Assembly (NCBI GenBank): GCA_030454225.1 | Contig: JAKDRW010000009.1 | Coordinates: forward strand, 1 to 57,550 | DNA length: 57,550 nt | Direction: 5' to 3' | Source of the DNA: Vreelandella subglaciescola | Lineage (GTDB): Bacteria > Pseudomonadota > Gammaproteobacteria > Pseudomonadales > Halomonadaceae | Shown here: positions 17,905-27,426 of the stretch, piece by piece | Position numbering within the stretch: the first letter of the stretch is position 1 | Layout of the letters: each line of letters begins with the position of its first letter | Position numbers and translations under genes: made by a program | Notes under the pieces: model-generated | Told to the model about the DNA's origin: nothing | Seen by the model: the letters and a program-made list of their open reading frames with translations, nothing else | Database searches by the model: none

Positions 17905-19197
17905 ATGGATTTTTTTAACCACAGAGACGGCGAGCTGTATGCCGAAGGCGTGCCGCTTTCGCGCATCGCCGCCGAGCACGGCACGCCCTGCTATGTCTAT
18001 TCCAGAGCCACGTTTGAGCGCCATTTTCGCGCCTATACTGAAGCCTTGGGGCGTCACCCGCACCTGATTTGCTACGCGGTCAAGGCCAACTCCAACCTCG
18101 CGGTGCTGGGGGTGCTGGCCGAGCTCGGCGCGGGTTTTGATATTGTCTCGGTAGGCGAGCTCGAGCGCGTGCTCAAGGCCGGCGGCGACCCCGCCAAGGT
18201 GGTGTTTTCGGGCGTAGCCAAGCAGGCCGATGAGCTTGCGCGCGCGCTTGAAGTGGGCATCAAGTGCTTCAACGTCGAGTCGCGCCCGGAGCTTGAACGG
18301 CTCAACGCGGTGGCCAGCGAGCTTGGCGTGGTGGCGCCGGTGTCGCTGCGGGTCAACCCCGACGTCGACGCCGGCACCCACCCGTATATTTCCACCGGGC
18401 TTAAGGACAACAAGTTCGGCATTCCGGTTGACGACGCGCTGGACGTCTACGCACTGGCCGCCGAGCTTTCGCACTTGCACGTCGTCGGGCTCGACTGCCA
18501 CATCGGTTCGCAGCTGACCGAAACCGCGCCGTTTCTCGACGCGCTGGAACGCCTGCTGGTGCTGATGGAGCGCCTGCGCGAACGCGGTGTCGAGATCGAA
18601 CATCTGGATCTGGGCGGCGGCCTGGGCGTGACCTACCGCGATGAAACGCCGCCCCATCCGTCCGCCTACGTTAGCCAGCTGCTGGCGCGGCTGGCGCGCT
18701 GGCGGGGCGCCGAAAACCTCACGCTGCTGTTTGAGCCGGGGCGCTCGATCGCCGCCAACGCCGGCGTGCTGCTGACCCGCGTGGAGTTTTTGAAGCCCGG
18801 CGAAACCAAGAATTTCGCCATCGTCGATGCCGCCATGAACGACTTGATTCGCCCGGCGCTGTATCAGGCGTGGCAGGCCATCGTGCCGGTGGATACGCGT
18901 ACGGCGCGCAAGTCAGCGCTTTACGACGTGGTAGGGCCGGTGTGCGAAACCGGCGATTTTCTGGGCAAGGACCGCGAGCTGGCGATTGCCGAAGGCGACC
19001 TGCTGGCGGTGCGCTCCGCCGGTGCCTATGGCTTTGTCATGGCGTCGAACTACAACAGCCGTCCGCGCCCTGCCGAGCTGATGGTCGACGGCGACGCCTG
19101 CCACCTGGTGCGTCGGCGCGAAAGCCTCGAGGCCCTGTGGGCCGGCGAGGCGCTGCTGCCCGAGGCCGCGATGTCAGGGGCAGGGGAGCCGCGCTGA
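17905..19197 (+). CDS. lysA: Diaminopimelate decarboxylase
   Basis: LysA converts meso-diaminopimelate to lysine with pyridoxal phosphate. The cofactor lysine is K60 in [10 protein letters not shown]; the glycine-rich phosphate loop DLGGGLGV and the active-site GPVCETGD cysteine segment follow. At 430 residues it is a normal group IV decarboxylase. AAAGAGG precedes the ATG. It overlaps dapF by one base (TGATG), placing the last two steps involving diaminopimelate in one operon. Confidence 0.96.
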   Translation: MDFFNHRDGELYAEGVPLSRIAAEHGTPCYVYSRATFERHFRAYTEALGRHPHLICYAVKANSNLAVLGVLAELGAGFDIVSVGELERVLKAGGDPAKVVFSGVAKQADELARALEVGIKCFNVESRPELERLNAVASELGVVAPVSLRVNPDVDAGTHPYISTGLKDNKFGIPVDDALDVYALAAELSHLHVVGLDCHIGSQLTETAPFLDALERLLVLMERLRERGVEIEHLDLGGGLGVTYRDETPPHPSAYVSQLLARLARWRGAENLTLLFEPGRSIAANAGVLLTRVEFLKPGETKNFAIVDAAMNDLIRPALYQAWQAIVPVDTRTARKSALYDVVGPVCETGDFLGKDRELAIAEGDLLAVRSAGAYGFVMASNYNSRPRPAELMVDGDACHLVRRRESLEALWAGEALLPEAAMSGAGEPR

Positions 19198-20030
19198 TGC
19201 TTTTGCACTTCACCAAGATGCACGGTCTGGGCAATGACTTCATGATGGTGGATCTGGTTACCCAGCGCGCGCGCATCGACGCCGAACAGGTGCGCGCGTT
19301 CGCCGACCGGCGCCTGGGAATCGGCTTTGACCAGCTGCTGGTCGTCGAGCCGCCCCGCGACCCTGATATGGACTTTCGCTACCGTATCTATAACGCTGAC
19401 GGGAGCGAAGTCGAAAACTGCGGCAACGGCGCGCGCTGCTTTGCCCGCTTTGTGCGCGACCAGCGGCTGACCCACAAGCGCGAGATTCGCGTGGAAACCG
19501 CCGGCGGGCCGCTGACGCTGACCGTGCAGCACGACGGCCAGGTGCGCGTCGACATGGGGCGGCCGCGCTTTACGCCCTCAGCGCTGCCGTTTGACGCACC
19601 GGGTGATCGCCCGCTGCACGCGCTGGAGGTTGACGGCGAGACGCTTGAAATCGGCGTGGTATCCGTGGGCAACCCCCACGCGGTGCTGCAGGTGGCGGAC
19701 GTGCACTACGCGCCGGTAGCGCTACTGGGCCCGCAGATCGAAACGCACTCGCGCTTTGCCAACAGGGTCAACGCCGGGTTTATGCAAGTTGTCTCGCCCA
19801 GCGAGATTTGCCTGCGGGTGTTTGAGCGCGGCACCGGCGAAACCCTGGCCTGCGGCACCGGCGCCTGCGCAGCGGTGGCCACCGGCATTCGACAGGGGCT
19901 GTTGAAAAGTCCTGTTAAGGTGTTACTGCTCGGCGGCGAATTGACTATCGAATGGTCCGGCCCCGAAGCCCCGCTGGTGATGGTAGGCCCGGTCGAACGG
20001 GTGTTTGATGGCCGCGTGACGCTGGGCTAA
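19197..20030 (+). CDS. dapF: Diaminopimelate epimerase
   Basis: DapF interconverts LL- and meso-diaminopimelate without a cofactor, using two cysteines, here C75 in ENCGNGARC and C219 in LACGTGAC. The start [15 protein letters not shown] is typical; a longer open frame extends upstream into lysA but is not family-like. At 277 residues it is full length. The gene is coupled to lysA and followed by yigA, xerC and yigB, the same order as in enterobacteria. Confidence 0.96.
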   Translation: MLLHFTKMHGLGNDFMMVDLVTQRARIDAEQVRAFADRRLGIGFDQLLVVEPPRDPDMDFRYRIYNADGSEVENCGNGARCFARFVRDQRLTHKREIRVETAGGPLTLTVQHDGQVRVDMGRPRFTPSALPFDAPGDRPLHALEVDGETLEIGVVSVGNPHAVLQVADVHYAPVALLGPQIETHSRFANRVNAGFMQVVSPSEICLRVFERGTGETLACGTGACAAVATGIRQGLLKSPVKVLLLGGELTIEWSGPEAPLVMVGPVERVFDGRVTLG

Positions 20031-20079
20031 TCAGGCGCTTGATCCCCACGCTCGACCCCAATGCTCAAGGAGAATGGCG

Positions 20080-20790
20080 ATGACTGAAGCCCTCGAACCC
20101 CGCAAAACGCTCGATCCCGATCAGGTGGCGTTTTGGCTGGCGCGCCATCCCGACTTCTTTGTGGGCCGCGAAGGACTGCTGCAGCAGCTGAAAGTGCCGC
20201 ACCCGCACATCGACGGTGCGGTATCGCTTTTAGAGCGGCTGGTGCTGGATCTGCGCACCCGCGCCGAGTCGGCGGAAGGCCGCCTTGACGGCCTGCTTGG
20301 CACCGCGCGACAAAGCGAGGCGCAGTATCGCCGGCTGCGCGAAACGCTGCTGGCGCTGGTGGAAGCCCCCGACCGTGACGCGCTGGCCCAGGCGCTGGCT
20401 ACGCAAATGAGCGAGCGCTTTGCCACCCCGGCGGTGGCGCTGTGGTGCGACGCCTTGCTTAGCGATCAAGAAACTGCGCCGCCGCAGCCGCCGCGCCAGG
20501 TGCTTGGCCACCACGCCAGTGCGCGCCTTGCCGCGCTGCTGGACGGGCGCACCAGCCGCTGTGCCAAGCTTGGCCTTAGCGACTGGAAATGTCTGCTGCC
20601 CCACGTGGCGCCGCCGGACAAACCCGGCTCGTGCGCGGTGACGCGGCTGGCCGCGGGCGAGTCGCTTGGCTACCTGCTGCTGGCCAGCCCCGACCCCGAG
20701 CAGTACCGCGTCAGCATGGATACCCAGTTCACCGAGTATCTGGGGGATATTGTTGCCCGGCTGCTGGTGCGGCTGGCGCCCCATGAGTGA
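20080..20790 (+). CDS. yigA: DUF484 family protein YigA
   Basis: This 236-residue cytoplasmic protein has a helical N-terminus and a GAF-like fold suggested for the DUF484 family; its function is unknown. The ATG at 20080 is chosen because AAGGAG at 20067-20072 lies 7 bases before it, while the in-frame ATG at 20074 is too close. The VAFWLARHPDFF motif near residue 15 is typical. The family is conserved between dapF and xerC in gammaproteobacteria. It overlaps the xerC GTG by four bases. Confidence 0.88.
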   Translation: MTEALEPRKTLDPDQVAFWLARHPDFFVGREGLLQQLKVPHPHIDGAVSLLERLVLDLRTRAESAEGRLDGLLGTARQSEAQYRRLRETLLALVEAPDRDALAQALATQMSERFATPAVALWCDALLSDQETAPPQPPRQVLGHHASARLAALLDGRTSRCAKLGLSDWKCLLPHVAPPDKPGSCAVTRLAAGESLGYLLLASPDPEQYRVSMDTQFTEYLGDIVARLLVRLAPHE

Positions 20791-21707
20791 GGCGCTTAAT
20801 GAATAGCACGGCGCTCGGCGGCCAGATCGAGGCGTTTCTCGTCGCGTTGGGTCAGCGCTCAAGCCCCGCAACGATCGACGCCTACCGGCGCGACCTGGCC
20901 GCCTTCGAGGCGTTTGCCGAGCGTCAGGGCGTTATTGATGCCGGTAACGTGACGACCGCGCTGGCGCGTGGCTTTCTGGGCGCTGAACGCGCCCGTGGCC
21001 TCGCCGCGCGCAGTCTGGCACGGCGCCGTGCGGCGCTGTCGCGATTTTGTGAATACGCGGTGGCGCAAGGCCTGCTGGCGGATAATCCGGTCGCGCTGCT
21101 ACGCACGCCCAAACAGCCCAGCCACCTGCCGCGCCCGGTGGATGTCGACGTGCTGTCGCGCTTTCTGGATACGCCCTTTGAGGATGCGCCGTTGGCGCTG
21201 CGCGACCAGGCCATGCTGGAGCTTTTCTACTCCAGCGGCCTGCGCTTGGCCGAGCTTGCCGCGCTGGATATGAGCGACGTCAGCGCCGCCCGCGCCCGGG
21301 TGATGGGCAAAGGCAGCAAACCCCGGCAGGTGCCGGTGGGGCGGCGCGCCGCCGAGGCGCTGGACGCATGGCACAGGGTGCGCGGCGGGCTTGCCGGCGG
21401 CGATGAACCGGCGCTGTTTGTGGGCCAGCGCGGTGGGCGTCTTGGCCATCGGGCGATCCAAAAGCGGCTGGCGCGGCTGGCGCTTGAGCGCGGGCTGCCC
21501 GAGCACCTCCACCCGCACCGGCTGCGCCATTCCTTTGCCAGCCACCTGCTCGAATCAAGCCAGGACCTGCGCGCGGTGCAGGAGCTGTTGGGCCACGCCA
21601 ACCTGGCCACTACCCAGGTGTATACGCGTCTTGACTGGCAGCACCTGGCCGCGAGCTACGACGCCGCCCACCCGCGCGCCAAACGCCGGCGCGGGGAGTC
21701 AGAGTAA
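20787..21707 (+). CDS. xerC: Tyrosine recombinase XerC
   Basis: XerC acts with XerD at dif to resolve chromosome dimers. A SAM-like N-terminal DNA-binding domain (about 10-95) precedes the catalytic domain with Arg in SSGLRLAEL, Lys in GKGSKPRQVP, HRLRHSFASHLLESS (His, Arg, His region) and the nucleophile Tyr in TQVYTRLDW. At about 302-306 residues it is a normal housekeeping XerC, not a phage integrase. The GTG at 20787 overlaps yigA; an ATG at 20799 is an equally reasonable start. Confidence 0.95.
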   Translation: MRRLMNSTALGGQIEAFLVALGQRSSPATIDAYRRDLAAFEAFAERQGVIDAGNVTTALARGFLGAERARGLAARSLARRRAALSRFCEYAVAQGLLADNPVALLRTPKQPSHLPRPVDVDVLSRFLDTPFEDAPLALRDQAMLELFYSSGLRLAELAALDMSDVSAARARVMGKGSKPRQVPVGRRAAEALDAWHRVRGGLAGGDEPALFVGQRGGRLGHRAIQKRLARLALERGLPEHLHPHRLRHSFASHLLESSQDLRAVQELLGHANLATTQVYTRLDWQHLAASYDAAHPRAKRRRGESE

Positions 21708-21749
21708 AAAAGCGTTAATCTCCAACGTTAAAGCCAAGAGCCAAGAGCC

Positions 21750-22487
21750 ATGCTGCACGCGATTACCTTCGATCTGGATGACACCCTGTGGGACAACGCC
21801 GGGGTGATGGAGTTTACCGAGCACGGCCACTACCGCTGGCTGCGTGAGGCGCTTGCCGCTTGGCGCGAGGCCCAAGGCGAGGCGGCGCTGCCCGGCATTC
21901 AAGCCCACGCTGAAGGGCTCGACGACTACGTTGCCCGGCGCCTGCGCTTAGCGAGAGAAGTGCCCGAGCGCCGCGGAGATTTTACCTGGCTGCGCCTGCG
22001 TGCACTGGAAGAGCAGCTCGAAGCCAACGGGCTTAATCGCAGCGCTGCGTTGATGTGGGCAGCGGCGGCGATGAACGAATTTCACCGCCTGCGATTGCAG
22101 GTAACGCCGCACCCGGAGGCCGATCCGCTGCTGGCAAGGTTAAGTCAGCGCTACCGCTTGGCGGCGATCACCAACGGCAATATCCACCTGGCCCGCCAGC
22201 CGCTGGCGCATCATTTTCCCGTGGCCATCGCCGCCGGCGAAATCCTTGCCCCCAAGCCCGACCCCCGCGCCTTTCTCACCGCTCTTGATCGGCTGCAAAC
22301 CCGGCCTGAGCACGCCATGCACGTCGGCGACTCCTGGGAAGAAGACATCCTCCCCGCCAATGCGCTTGGCATGCGTGCCGCCTGGGTATCCGACCGGGAC
22401 GATCGCCCGCTGCCCCATCGCGTCCAGCGCATCGCCCACGTCAAAGAGCTTCCCGAGCTTTTGGCGTGGCTTGAAAAGCGCGGTTAA
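21750..22487 (+). CDS. yigB: HAD-superfamily hydrolase YigB (FMN phosphatase-like)
   Basis: This 245-residue HAD phosphatase has motif I FDLDDTLWDN, motif II in AITNGN, motif III Lys in PKPDPRAF and motif IV HVGDSWEEDI, with an alpha-helical cap between. In E. coli the orthologue dephosphorylates the riboflavin precursor and FMN. Position after xerC supports orthology. A 39-base palindrome lies about 100 bases downstream. Confidence 0.9.
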   Translation: MLHAITFDLDDTLWDNAGVMEFTEHGHYRWLREALAAWREAQGEAALPGIQAHAEGLDDYVARRLRLAREVPERRGDFTWLRLRALEEQLEANGLNRSAALMWAAAAMNEFHRLRLQVTPHPEADPLLARLSQRYRLAAITNGNIHLARQPLAHHFPVAIAAGEILAPKPDPRAFLTALDRLQTRPEHAMHVGDSWEEDILPANALGMRAAWVSDRDDRPLPHRVQRIAHVKELPELLAWLEKRG

Positions 22488-22593
22488 TTATTGGTTCTAG
22501 AGGGTCGGTTATTTGCTTATGAAGTCGCTTTAGCGGCCTACCGGTGGTCATTGTGTCGGCGCCGTGATGGAGTACAGTATTTTTGGTTTGATC

Positions 22594-22632
22594 AAATAAG
22601 GCGGGGAGGACTCAGTCCTCCCCGCCTTATTT
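22594..22632. terminator. Long palindromic bidirectional terminator
   Basis: Nineteen bases on each side of a single centre base (22613) pair perfectly, giving a GC-rich core flanked by AAATAA/TTATTT. It sits between the converging yigB and antiporter genes and can serve both. Confidence 0.85.
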
Positions 22633-22671
22633 CAATGCCGCTGTTGTTTTATGAATTCAGGTTCTACTACG

Positions 22672-24102
22672 TTAGGGTTTTTGAGGCTCAAGCTGTTGCT
22701 GCGGTTTTTCGTTTTCGGTGTACCAAATAAAAGTGTTGGTGTAGCCGTAGAGAATAACGAGTCCAATAGCGGCGAAGTTGAGCCATAGAAAAGGCAAATA
22801 CTGCAGTACGGGAACGCCAAACATTGACGCCATAAAGATGCCGTTATCCGACCAGGGCACCATGCCCGAGGTAAGCGTGCCGCCGACTTCGGTATTGCGC
22901 GAGAGCACGCGCCGGTCGACCTTCAGGCGGTCGTAGTTTTTCTCCATGATTTTGGGCGTCAGAATCAGCGAGACGTACATGGCGCAGCCAAACACGTTGG
23001 AGAAGAAGCCGGTCAGCAGCGTGGCGACGGACAGTTGGCCGACGTTATTAATAAATCGTGTGAATGAGTCAACGAGTACCTGCAAAACGCCGATATGGTT
23101 GAGCAGCCCGCCAAAGCCGAGACCGAGAATAATTACCATCACCGAGCCGGTCATGCTGGTAATGCCGCCGCGGTTGAGCAGATCATCCATGAAGCTATTG
23201 CCGGAATCCAGGTTGAAGCCGCCGTAGGCGGTGCCGAGCGCTTCAATGAACTCGGTGCCCTGAAAGGCAAACGCCCAGATAATACCCAGCAGCGAGCCGA
23301 AGGCGATGGTGGGTACCGGCGGTTTTTTCATGGCCAATAGGCCGATGACAATGGCGGCCGGCAACAGCATGATCCAGCTGACGTTAAAGGTAGCGCTGAT
23401 CGACCCCATGATCGACTCCACGCGGCTGAGATCGATACTTTCGGAGGTGTAGTTGAGACCCACCAGGGTAAAGGCCGTGCCGCTGATCACCAGCGCCGGG
23501 ATGCTCACGTAGAGCAGCGACTTGATGTGCTCGACGATGTTGACCCGGGACATGGACGCCGTGAGTACGGTGCTGTCGGAAAGCGGTGACAGCTTGTCGC
23601 CAAAGTAGGCGCCCGATAATACCGCGCCCACCACCAGCGGTAGCGGTATGCCAAGCCCTTCACCCACGCCGACCATGGCGATGCCCGCGGTGCCGGCGGT
23701 GCCCCAGGAGGTACCGGTGGCAAGCGACGTGACGGCACAGAGTAGGACGGTAGCCAGCAGGAAGATGCTGGGGTGAATGAACTCCAGGCCGAAATAAATA
23801 ATGCTGGGCACGACGCCGCCGGCAATCCAGGTGCCGATCAGCGCGCCTACCGAAATCAGGATGAGCACCGCTTCCAGGCCGTTGTAAATGCCGTCTTTGA
23901 GCGCTTCCTGAAGGTTGTCGTAGCTGTAGCCGAGGCGTAAACCCAGCAAAATCGCCATGAACAGGGCAATGAACAGCGCCAGCTGGATGCTCAGGTCAAA
24001 GATGCTGGTAAAGGAAAACGCAATGGCCAGAAAGCAGGCCAGTAATATGCAGACCTCCAGCATATGCGGCTTGCGCACTTTCGCGTCGCTCGAGTGTGAC
24101 AT
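22672..24102 (-). CDS. Na+/H+ antiporter, NhaC family
   Basis: This 476-residue inner-membrane antiporter of the NhaC family probably exports Na+ in exchange for protons. It has about 11-12 hydrophobic segments, with family-like stretches TSWGTAGTAGIAMVGVGEG and FGDKLSPLSDSTVL. The ATG at 24102 is preceded by GGAGGAA, so the 25 extra upstream residues of the longest frame are rejected. It ends with a glutamine-rich tail. It is a single-gene unit, in keeping with a salt-tolerant organism. Some family members exchange other solutes (for example malate/lactate), so substrate is not certain. Confidence 0.88.
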   Translation of the reverse strand: MSHSSDAKVRKPHMLEVCILLACFLAIAFSFTSIFDLSIQLALFIALFMAILLGLRLGYSYDNLQEALKDGIYNGLEAVLILISVGALIGTWIAGGVVPSIIYFGLEFIHPSIFLLATVLLCAVTSLATGTSWGTAGTAGIAMVGVGEGLGIPLPLVVGAVLSGAYFGDKLSPLSDSTVLTASMSRVNIVEHIKSLLYVSIPALVISGTAFTLVGLNYTSESIDLSRVESIMGSISATFNVSWIMLLPAAIVIGLLAMKKPPVPTIAFGSLLGIIWAFAFQGTEFIEALGTAYGGFNLDSGNSFMDDLLNRGGITSMTGSVMVIILGLGFGGLLNHIGVLQVLVDSFTRFINNVGQLSVATLLTGFFSNVFGCAMYVSLILTPKIMEKNYDRLKVDRRVLSRNTEVGGTLTSGMVPWSDNGIFMASMFGVPVLQYLPFLWLNFAAIGLVILYGYTNTFIWYTENEKPQQQLEPQKP

Positions 24103-24228
24103 GCGGTGTTCCTCCCCCGGCAAGCCGGGTGTTCCGGTCAAGGCGGGCTGTTTGCGGGCGGCCTGGTCGAACGCCATGCCGCAAGATTGGGGAGGGGCCG
24201 GCGGTCCGTCAATACGGCCAAAGGCGTA

Positions 24229-24858
24229 TCAGGCCGGCTCAACCAGCCACTCATCCAGCTGTGCGGAAAGCGTCTCCAGGCCGTCTTTTTTCAGCGCCGA
24301 GAACAGCTGCACCGTGACCAGGTCTTCCCATTCGATAAGCTGTTGACGGACTTTTTGCAGCGAGGCGCTGGCGGGGCCTTTTTTCAGCTTGTCGGCTTTG
24401 GTCAGCAGGATATGCACTGGCAGGTCGCGCTCGTCGGCAAAGCCCAGCAGCAGTTCGTCAAATTCGGTGAGCGGGTGGCGCACGTCCATCATCAGCACCA
24501 GCCCGCGCAGACTCTGGCGGTTGCACAGGTAGTCGGACAGGTGCGCCTGCCATTCGCGTTTGACCGCGCCGGGCACTTTGGCGTAGCCGTAGCCGGGCAG
24601 GTCGATCAGCCGCAGGGCGTCGTCGTTGCCCAGACAAAACGCGTTGATCAGCTGGGTGCGCCCCGGCGTGCGCGAGGTGCGCGCCAGCGCTTTTTGCCGG
24701 GTCAGGGCGTTGATGGCGCTGGACTTGCCGGCGTTGGAGCGCCCGGCAAACGCGACTTCAGCGCCGGTATCATCCGGGCATAGCGCCAGCGTCGGGGCGC
24801 TTTTCATGAAGTGCGCGGTGGCATAGTTGAGTGCTTTGGCGGCGGGCGTTGCGGGCAT
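24229..24858 (-). CDS. engB: Ribosome-biogenesis GTPase EngB (YihA/YsxC)
   Basis: EngB is an essential TRAFAC-class GTPase for large ribosomal subunit assembly. It shows G1 [10 protein letters not shown]3 DLPGYGYA and G4 TKADKLKKG. The ATG at 24858 is chosen since family members start shortly before [13 protein letters not shown] and an AGGA lies upstream; a longer frame to 24942 adds unrelated residues. At 209 residues it matches E. coli (210). It is divergent from the cytochrome c4 gene, as in pseudomonads. Confidence 0.94.
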   Translation of the reverse strand: MPATPAAKALNYATAHFMKSAPTLALCPDDTGAEVAFAGRSNAGKSSAINALTRQKALARTSRTPGRTQLINAFCLGNDDALRLIDLPGYGYAKVPGAVKREWQAHLSDYLCNRQSLRGLVLMMDVRHPLTEFDELLLGFADERDLPVHILLTKADKLKKGPASASLQKVRQQLIEWEDLVTVQLFSALKKDGLETLSAQLDEWLVEPA

Positions 24859-25180
24859 GGCATTAATCCTGGCAAAAAGCGAGCCGCTGGCCACGGGTGT
24901 GGTGCACGGCGCATCGGTCGTCATAATCATGACCACCGGCAAGTCCTTGGGGGAATTACCGCGAAAGCAGCGTGTTCGTGCATTCCCGCGGCTTGGGTGA
25001 TTCGTTATACTCAGGCGGGTTTATACCTGCGACCTGGGGCGATAGTCTACCACTGCGCTGCAATCATCGGCGACAGCCCAACAACCCGCTGACCCTGGCA
25101 ACATGCTTGACCCGGTCAGCTCCCAGGGTGCGTATCCGTCACCGATCAACGGGACTAAACAACGGGATAGTGGAACATCA
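24859..25180. promoter_or_regulatory. Divergent engB/cytochrome c4 control region
   Basis: This 322-base gap holds no gene. A -10-like TATACT at 25006-25011 could drive the cytochrome c4 gene, giving a leader of about 160 bases. The leader contains a stem ACCCTGG/CCAGGGT (25092-25098 with 25123-25129) enclosing a second small palindrome TTGACC/GGTCAG. No terminator-like T-run follows, so a separate small RNA is not supported. Confidence 0.35.
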
Positions 25181-25813
25181 ATGAGAAAGTTACTGGCAAG
25201 TCTGGCAATCATCATGGGTGCTGCGGGCACCGCTCATGCACAGTCGGCGGAGCTCTCCGATAACGCCGATGCGTCGGCGGGCAAGGAAATGGCGCAGTCG
25301 TGCGCGGCCTGCCACGGGGATAACGGCGTCAGTCAGATGGGCACGTTTCCGAACCTCGCCGGCCAGCAGGCCTCGTATCTGGCCAAGCAGATCATGGATA
25401 TCCGTGACGACGAACGCCCGGTACCACAAATGACCGGTCAGGTTGACGACTTTTCTGATCAGGACGCCTGGGACGTGGCGGCCTACTTTGCCGACCAGAC
25501 GGCTAACGCAGGCCAGGCCGACGACGAAGACGCCGAAGCGCTTGAGCGCGGCGAAGCCCTGTACCGCGCGGGCGACCTGAGCAAAGGCATTCCCGCCTGT
25601 GCCGCCTGCCACACGCCGACCGGCAAAGGCATCGGCAGCGCCGTGTATCCGGCGCTTGCCGGCCAGCATCCGGAGTACGTGGTGTCGACCCTGGGCGACT
25701 TTGCCAACGGCGAGCGCACTAACGATCCCGGCTCGATCATGGGCGATATCGCTGACAAAATGCGCGATAGCGACATGCAAGCGGTGGCCAACTACGTACT
25801 GGGCCTGCATTAA
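25181..25813 (+). CDS. Cytochrome c4, diheme periplasmic electron carrier
   Basis: This 210-residue periplasmic protein carries electrons to terminal oxidases. A signal peptide ends at AHA-QSA (about residue 20). Two CXXCH heme sites are CAACH at 41-45 and 140-144, each heading one of two similar cytochrome domains; axial methionines are likely in VPQMTGQ and in the late SIMGDIADKM. The start at 25181 is chosen because the signal peptide begins there; the open frame extends 26 codons upstream. It is followed by dsbA, as in pseudomonads. Confidence 0.94.
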   Translation: MRKLLASLAIIMGAAGTAHAQSAELSDNADASAGKEMAQSCAACHGDNGVSQMGTFPNLAGQQASYLAKQIMDIRDDERPVPQMTGQVDDFSDQDAWDVAAYFADQTANAGQADDEDAEALERGEALYRAGDLSKGIPACAACHTPTGKGIGSAVYPALAGQHPEYVVSTLGDFANGERTNDPGSIMGDIADKMRDSDMQAVANYVLGLH

Positions 25814-25869
25814 TCCAATGGCCGCGCCGCTGCGCGGTCGTTGACCGATTTTTTATGGAGCAATAGCCA

Positions 25870-26502
25870 ATGTTTAAATCACTCATTGTCGCGCTTGCCG
25901 GGCTTAGCCTTTCCGCCGCGGTGAGCGCCCAGACGCTGACCGAAGGCGAAGACTACGAACGCCTGGAAACGCCGGTTGAAACCCAGGTCGACGACGGCCA
26001 GATCGAAGTGACCGAAGCCTTTTGGTTCGGCTGCCCGCACTGTTACCGCCTGCAGCCGTTGGTGGCCGAGTGGTATGAGACCCTGCCCGACGACGTCAGC
26101 GTGGTGCACATGCCGGCTACAATGGGCGGCGCCTGGAACGTTCACGCTAAAGCCTTTTACGCCGCCGAGGCGCTGGGCATTGAAGATGATCTGCACCAGG
26201 ATTTCTTCGACGCGATCCATAAGCAGGAACGCTCGCTGACCGATACCGACACGCTGGCCGCCTTTTTCGCCGACTACGGCGTCAGCGAAGACGAGGCGCG
26301 CGAAGCGCTGGGCTCGTTTGGCGTCAAGTCGCAGGTAAACCGCGCCCACGCGCGCATGCGCAATATGCGCCTTGAAGGCGTCCCGGCGCTGATGGTCGAC
26401 GGACGTTACCTGGTCACGCCGCAAAGCGCCGGCAGCCTGGATAACATGCCTAAAATTGCCGCTGCCCTCGTCGAGCGCGTGCGCGAAGACCGTGCTGAAT
26501 AA
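25870..26502 (+). CDS. dsbA: Thiol:disulfide interchange protein DsbA
   Basis: DsbA introduces disulfides into periplasmic proteins. The signal peptide ends near AVSA-QTL (residue 20). The active site is C55-PHC58 in a thioredoxin fold with an inserted helical domain, and the cis-proline loop is GVPALMVDG. At 210 residues it has the usual length. A GGAG site precedes the ATG. Its place between cytochrome c4 and the EEP gene matches the Pseudomonas arrangement. Confidence 0.94.
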   Translation: MFKSLIVALAGLSLSAAVSAQTLTEGEDYERLETPVETQVDDGQIEVTEAFWFGCPHCYRLQPLVAEWYETLPDDVSVVHMPATMGGAWNVHAKAFYAAEALGIEDDLHQDFFDAIHKQERSLTDTDTLAAFFADYGVSEDEAREALGSFGVKSQVNRAHARMRNMRLEGVPALMVDGRYLVTPQSAGSLDNMPKIAAALVERVREDRAE

Positions 26503-26528
26503 CGCCAACCGCTGAGAGGCCACCCTTT

Positions 26529-27338
26529 ATGAGCCTGCTGGATACCCCGTCGTCGCTGTTGAGCGGTGGCCATTTGCGCCTTTTGACCTTCAATCTTCAG
26601 GTGGGGATCCAGACCTCGGCGTACCACCATTACCTGACGCGCAGCTGGCAGCATCTGTTGCCCAACCCCCAGCGCACCAAACGGCTGGCGTTGATCGGCG
26701 AGGTGCTCAGCAAGTTCGACGTGGTCGGGCTGCAGGAGGCCGACGGCGGCAGCTTTCGCTCGAGCCGCGTCAATCAGGTCGAGTATCTGGCCTCGCAGGC
26801 GGGCTTTCCACACCACTATCAGCAGCTTAATCGCAACCTCGGGCACGTGGCCCAGCACAGCAACGGGCTCTTGTCGCGGCTGGTACCCGATGCGGTAAAA
26901 GAGTATCGCCTGCCGGGAATGTTGCCCGGCCGCGGCGCGATCCACGCGCGTTATGGCGAAGGGCCCGATGCGCTGCACGTGTTTGTCGCGCACCTGGCGC
27001 TTAGCCAGCGCGGCCGCAGCCGCCAGTTTGATTATCTGAGCGAGATCATCAGGCCGCTGCGCCACGTGGTGGTGATGGGGGACTTGAACTCGACGCCCGC
27101 TCAGATCAACGCCCACGAGCGCTTTCGCACCTCGCTGCCGCTGCGTCCGGTCAAACCGCTGCTGAGCTATCCGTCCTGGCAGCCGCGTCGGGCGCTGGAC
27201 CATATTCTGGTCTCCCAAAGCATGGAAGCGGCCGAAGTGCGCGTGCTCGATCACCTGTTTTCCGACCACCTGCCCCTCGCCGTCGATCTGCCGCTGCCGC
27301 TTGCGTGCCTGGACGCGATACGCAATACGCGTTTATAG
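26529..27338 (+). CDS. Endonuclease/exonuclease/phosphatase family protein
   Basis: This 269-residue protein of the EEP (DNase I-like) fold has the recognisable metal and catalytic segments: LTFNLQVG at the start, VGLQEADGG with the metal-binding Glu, HVFVAHLAL with a catalytic His, GDLNSTPAQ, and the final SDHLPLAVDL with the catalytic Asp-His. No signal peptide is seen, so it is cytoplasmic. Substrate (nucleic acid, phospholipid or phosphoinositide-like) is unknown. It follows dsbA at 26 bases and may be cotranscribed. Confidence 0.85.
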   Translation: MSLLDTPSSLLSGGHLRLLTFNLQVGIQTSAYHHYLTRSWQHLLPNPQRTKRLALIGEVLSKFDVVGLQEADGGSFRSSRVNQVEYLASQAGFPHHYQQLNRNLGHVAQHSNGLLSRLVPDAVKEYRLPGMLPGRGAIHARYGEGPDALHVFVAHLALSQRGRSRQFDYLSEIIRPLRHVVVMGDLNSTPAQINAHERFRTSLPLRPVKPLLSYPSWQPRRALDHILVSQSMEAAEVRVLDHLFSDHLPLAVDLPLPLACLDAIRNTRL

Positions 27339-27426
27339 CCCGTTAAGCTAATCATCCGGGTACACACCTGCCCGGCGTAGCGCCCCGACACTCGCTGTTT
27401 AACAACAACCGACGCACGAGAACTCC

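Noticed and set aside
20787-21707. Tyrosine recombinase as sign of an integrated element
   Set aside because: Sequence, length and the dapF-yigA-xerC-yigB context identify housekeeping XerC.
25106-25120. TTGACCCGGTCAG near cytochrome c4 as a third RutR-type operator
   Set aside because: The half-sites are present but the 4-base spacer is missing, so it would not fit the same dimer; it is better read as part of a leader stem.
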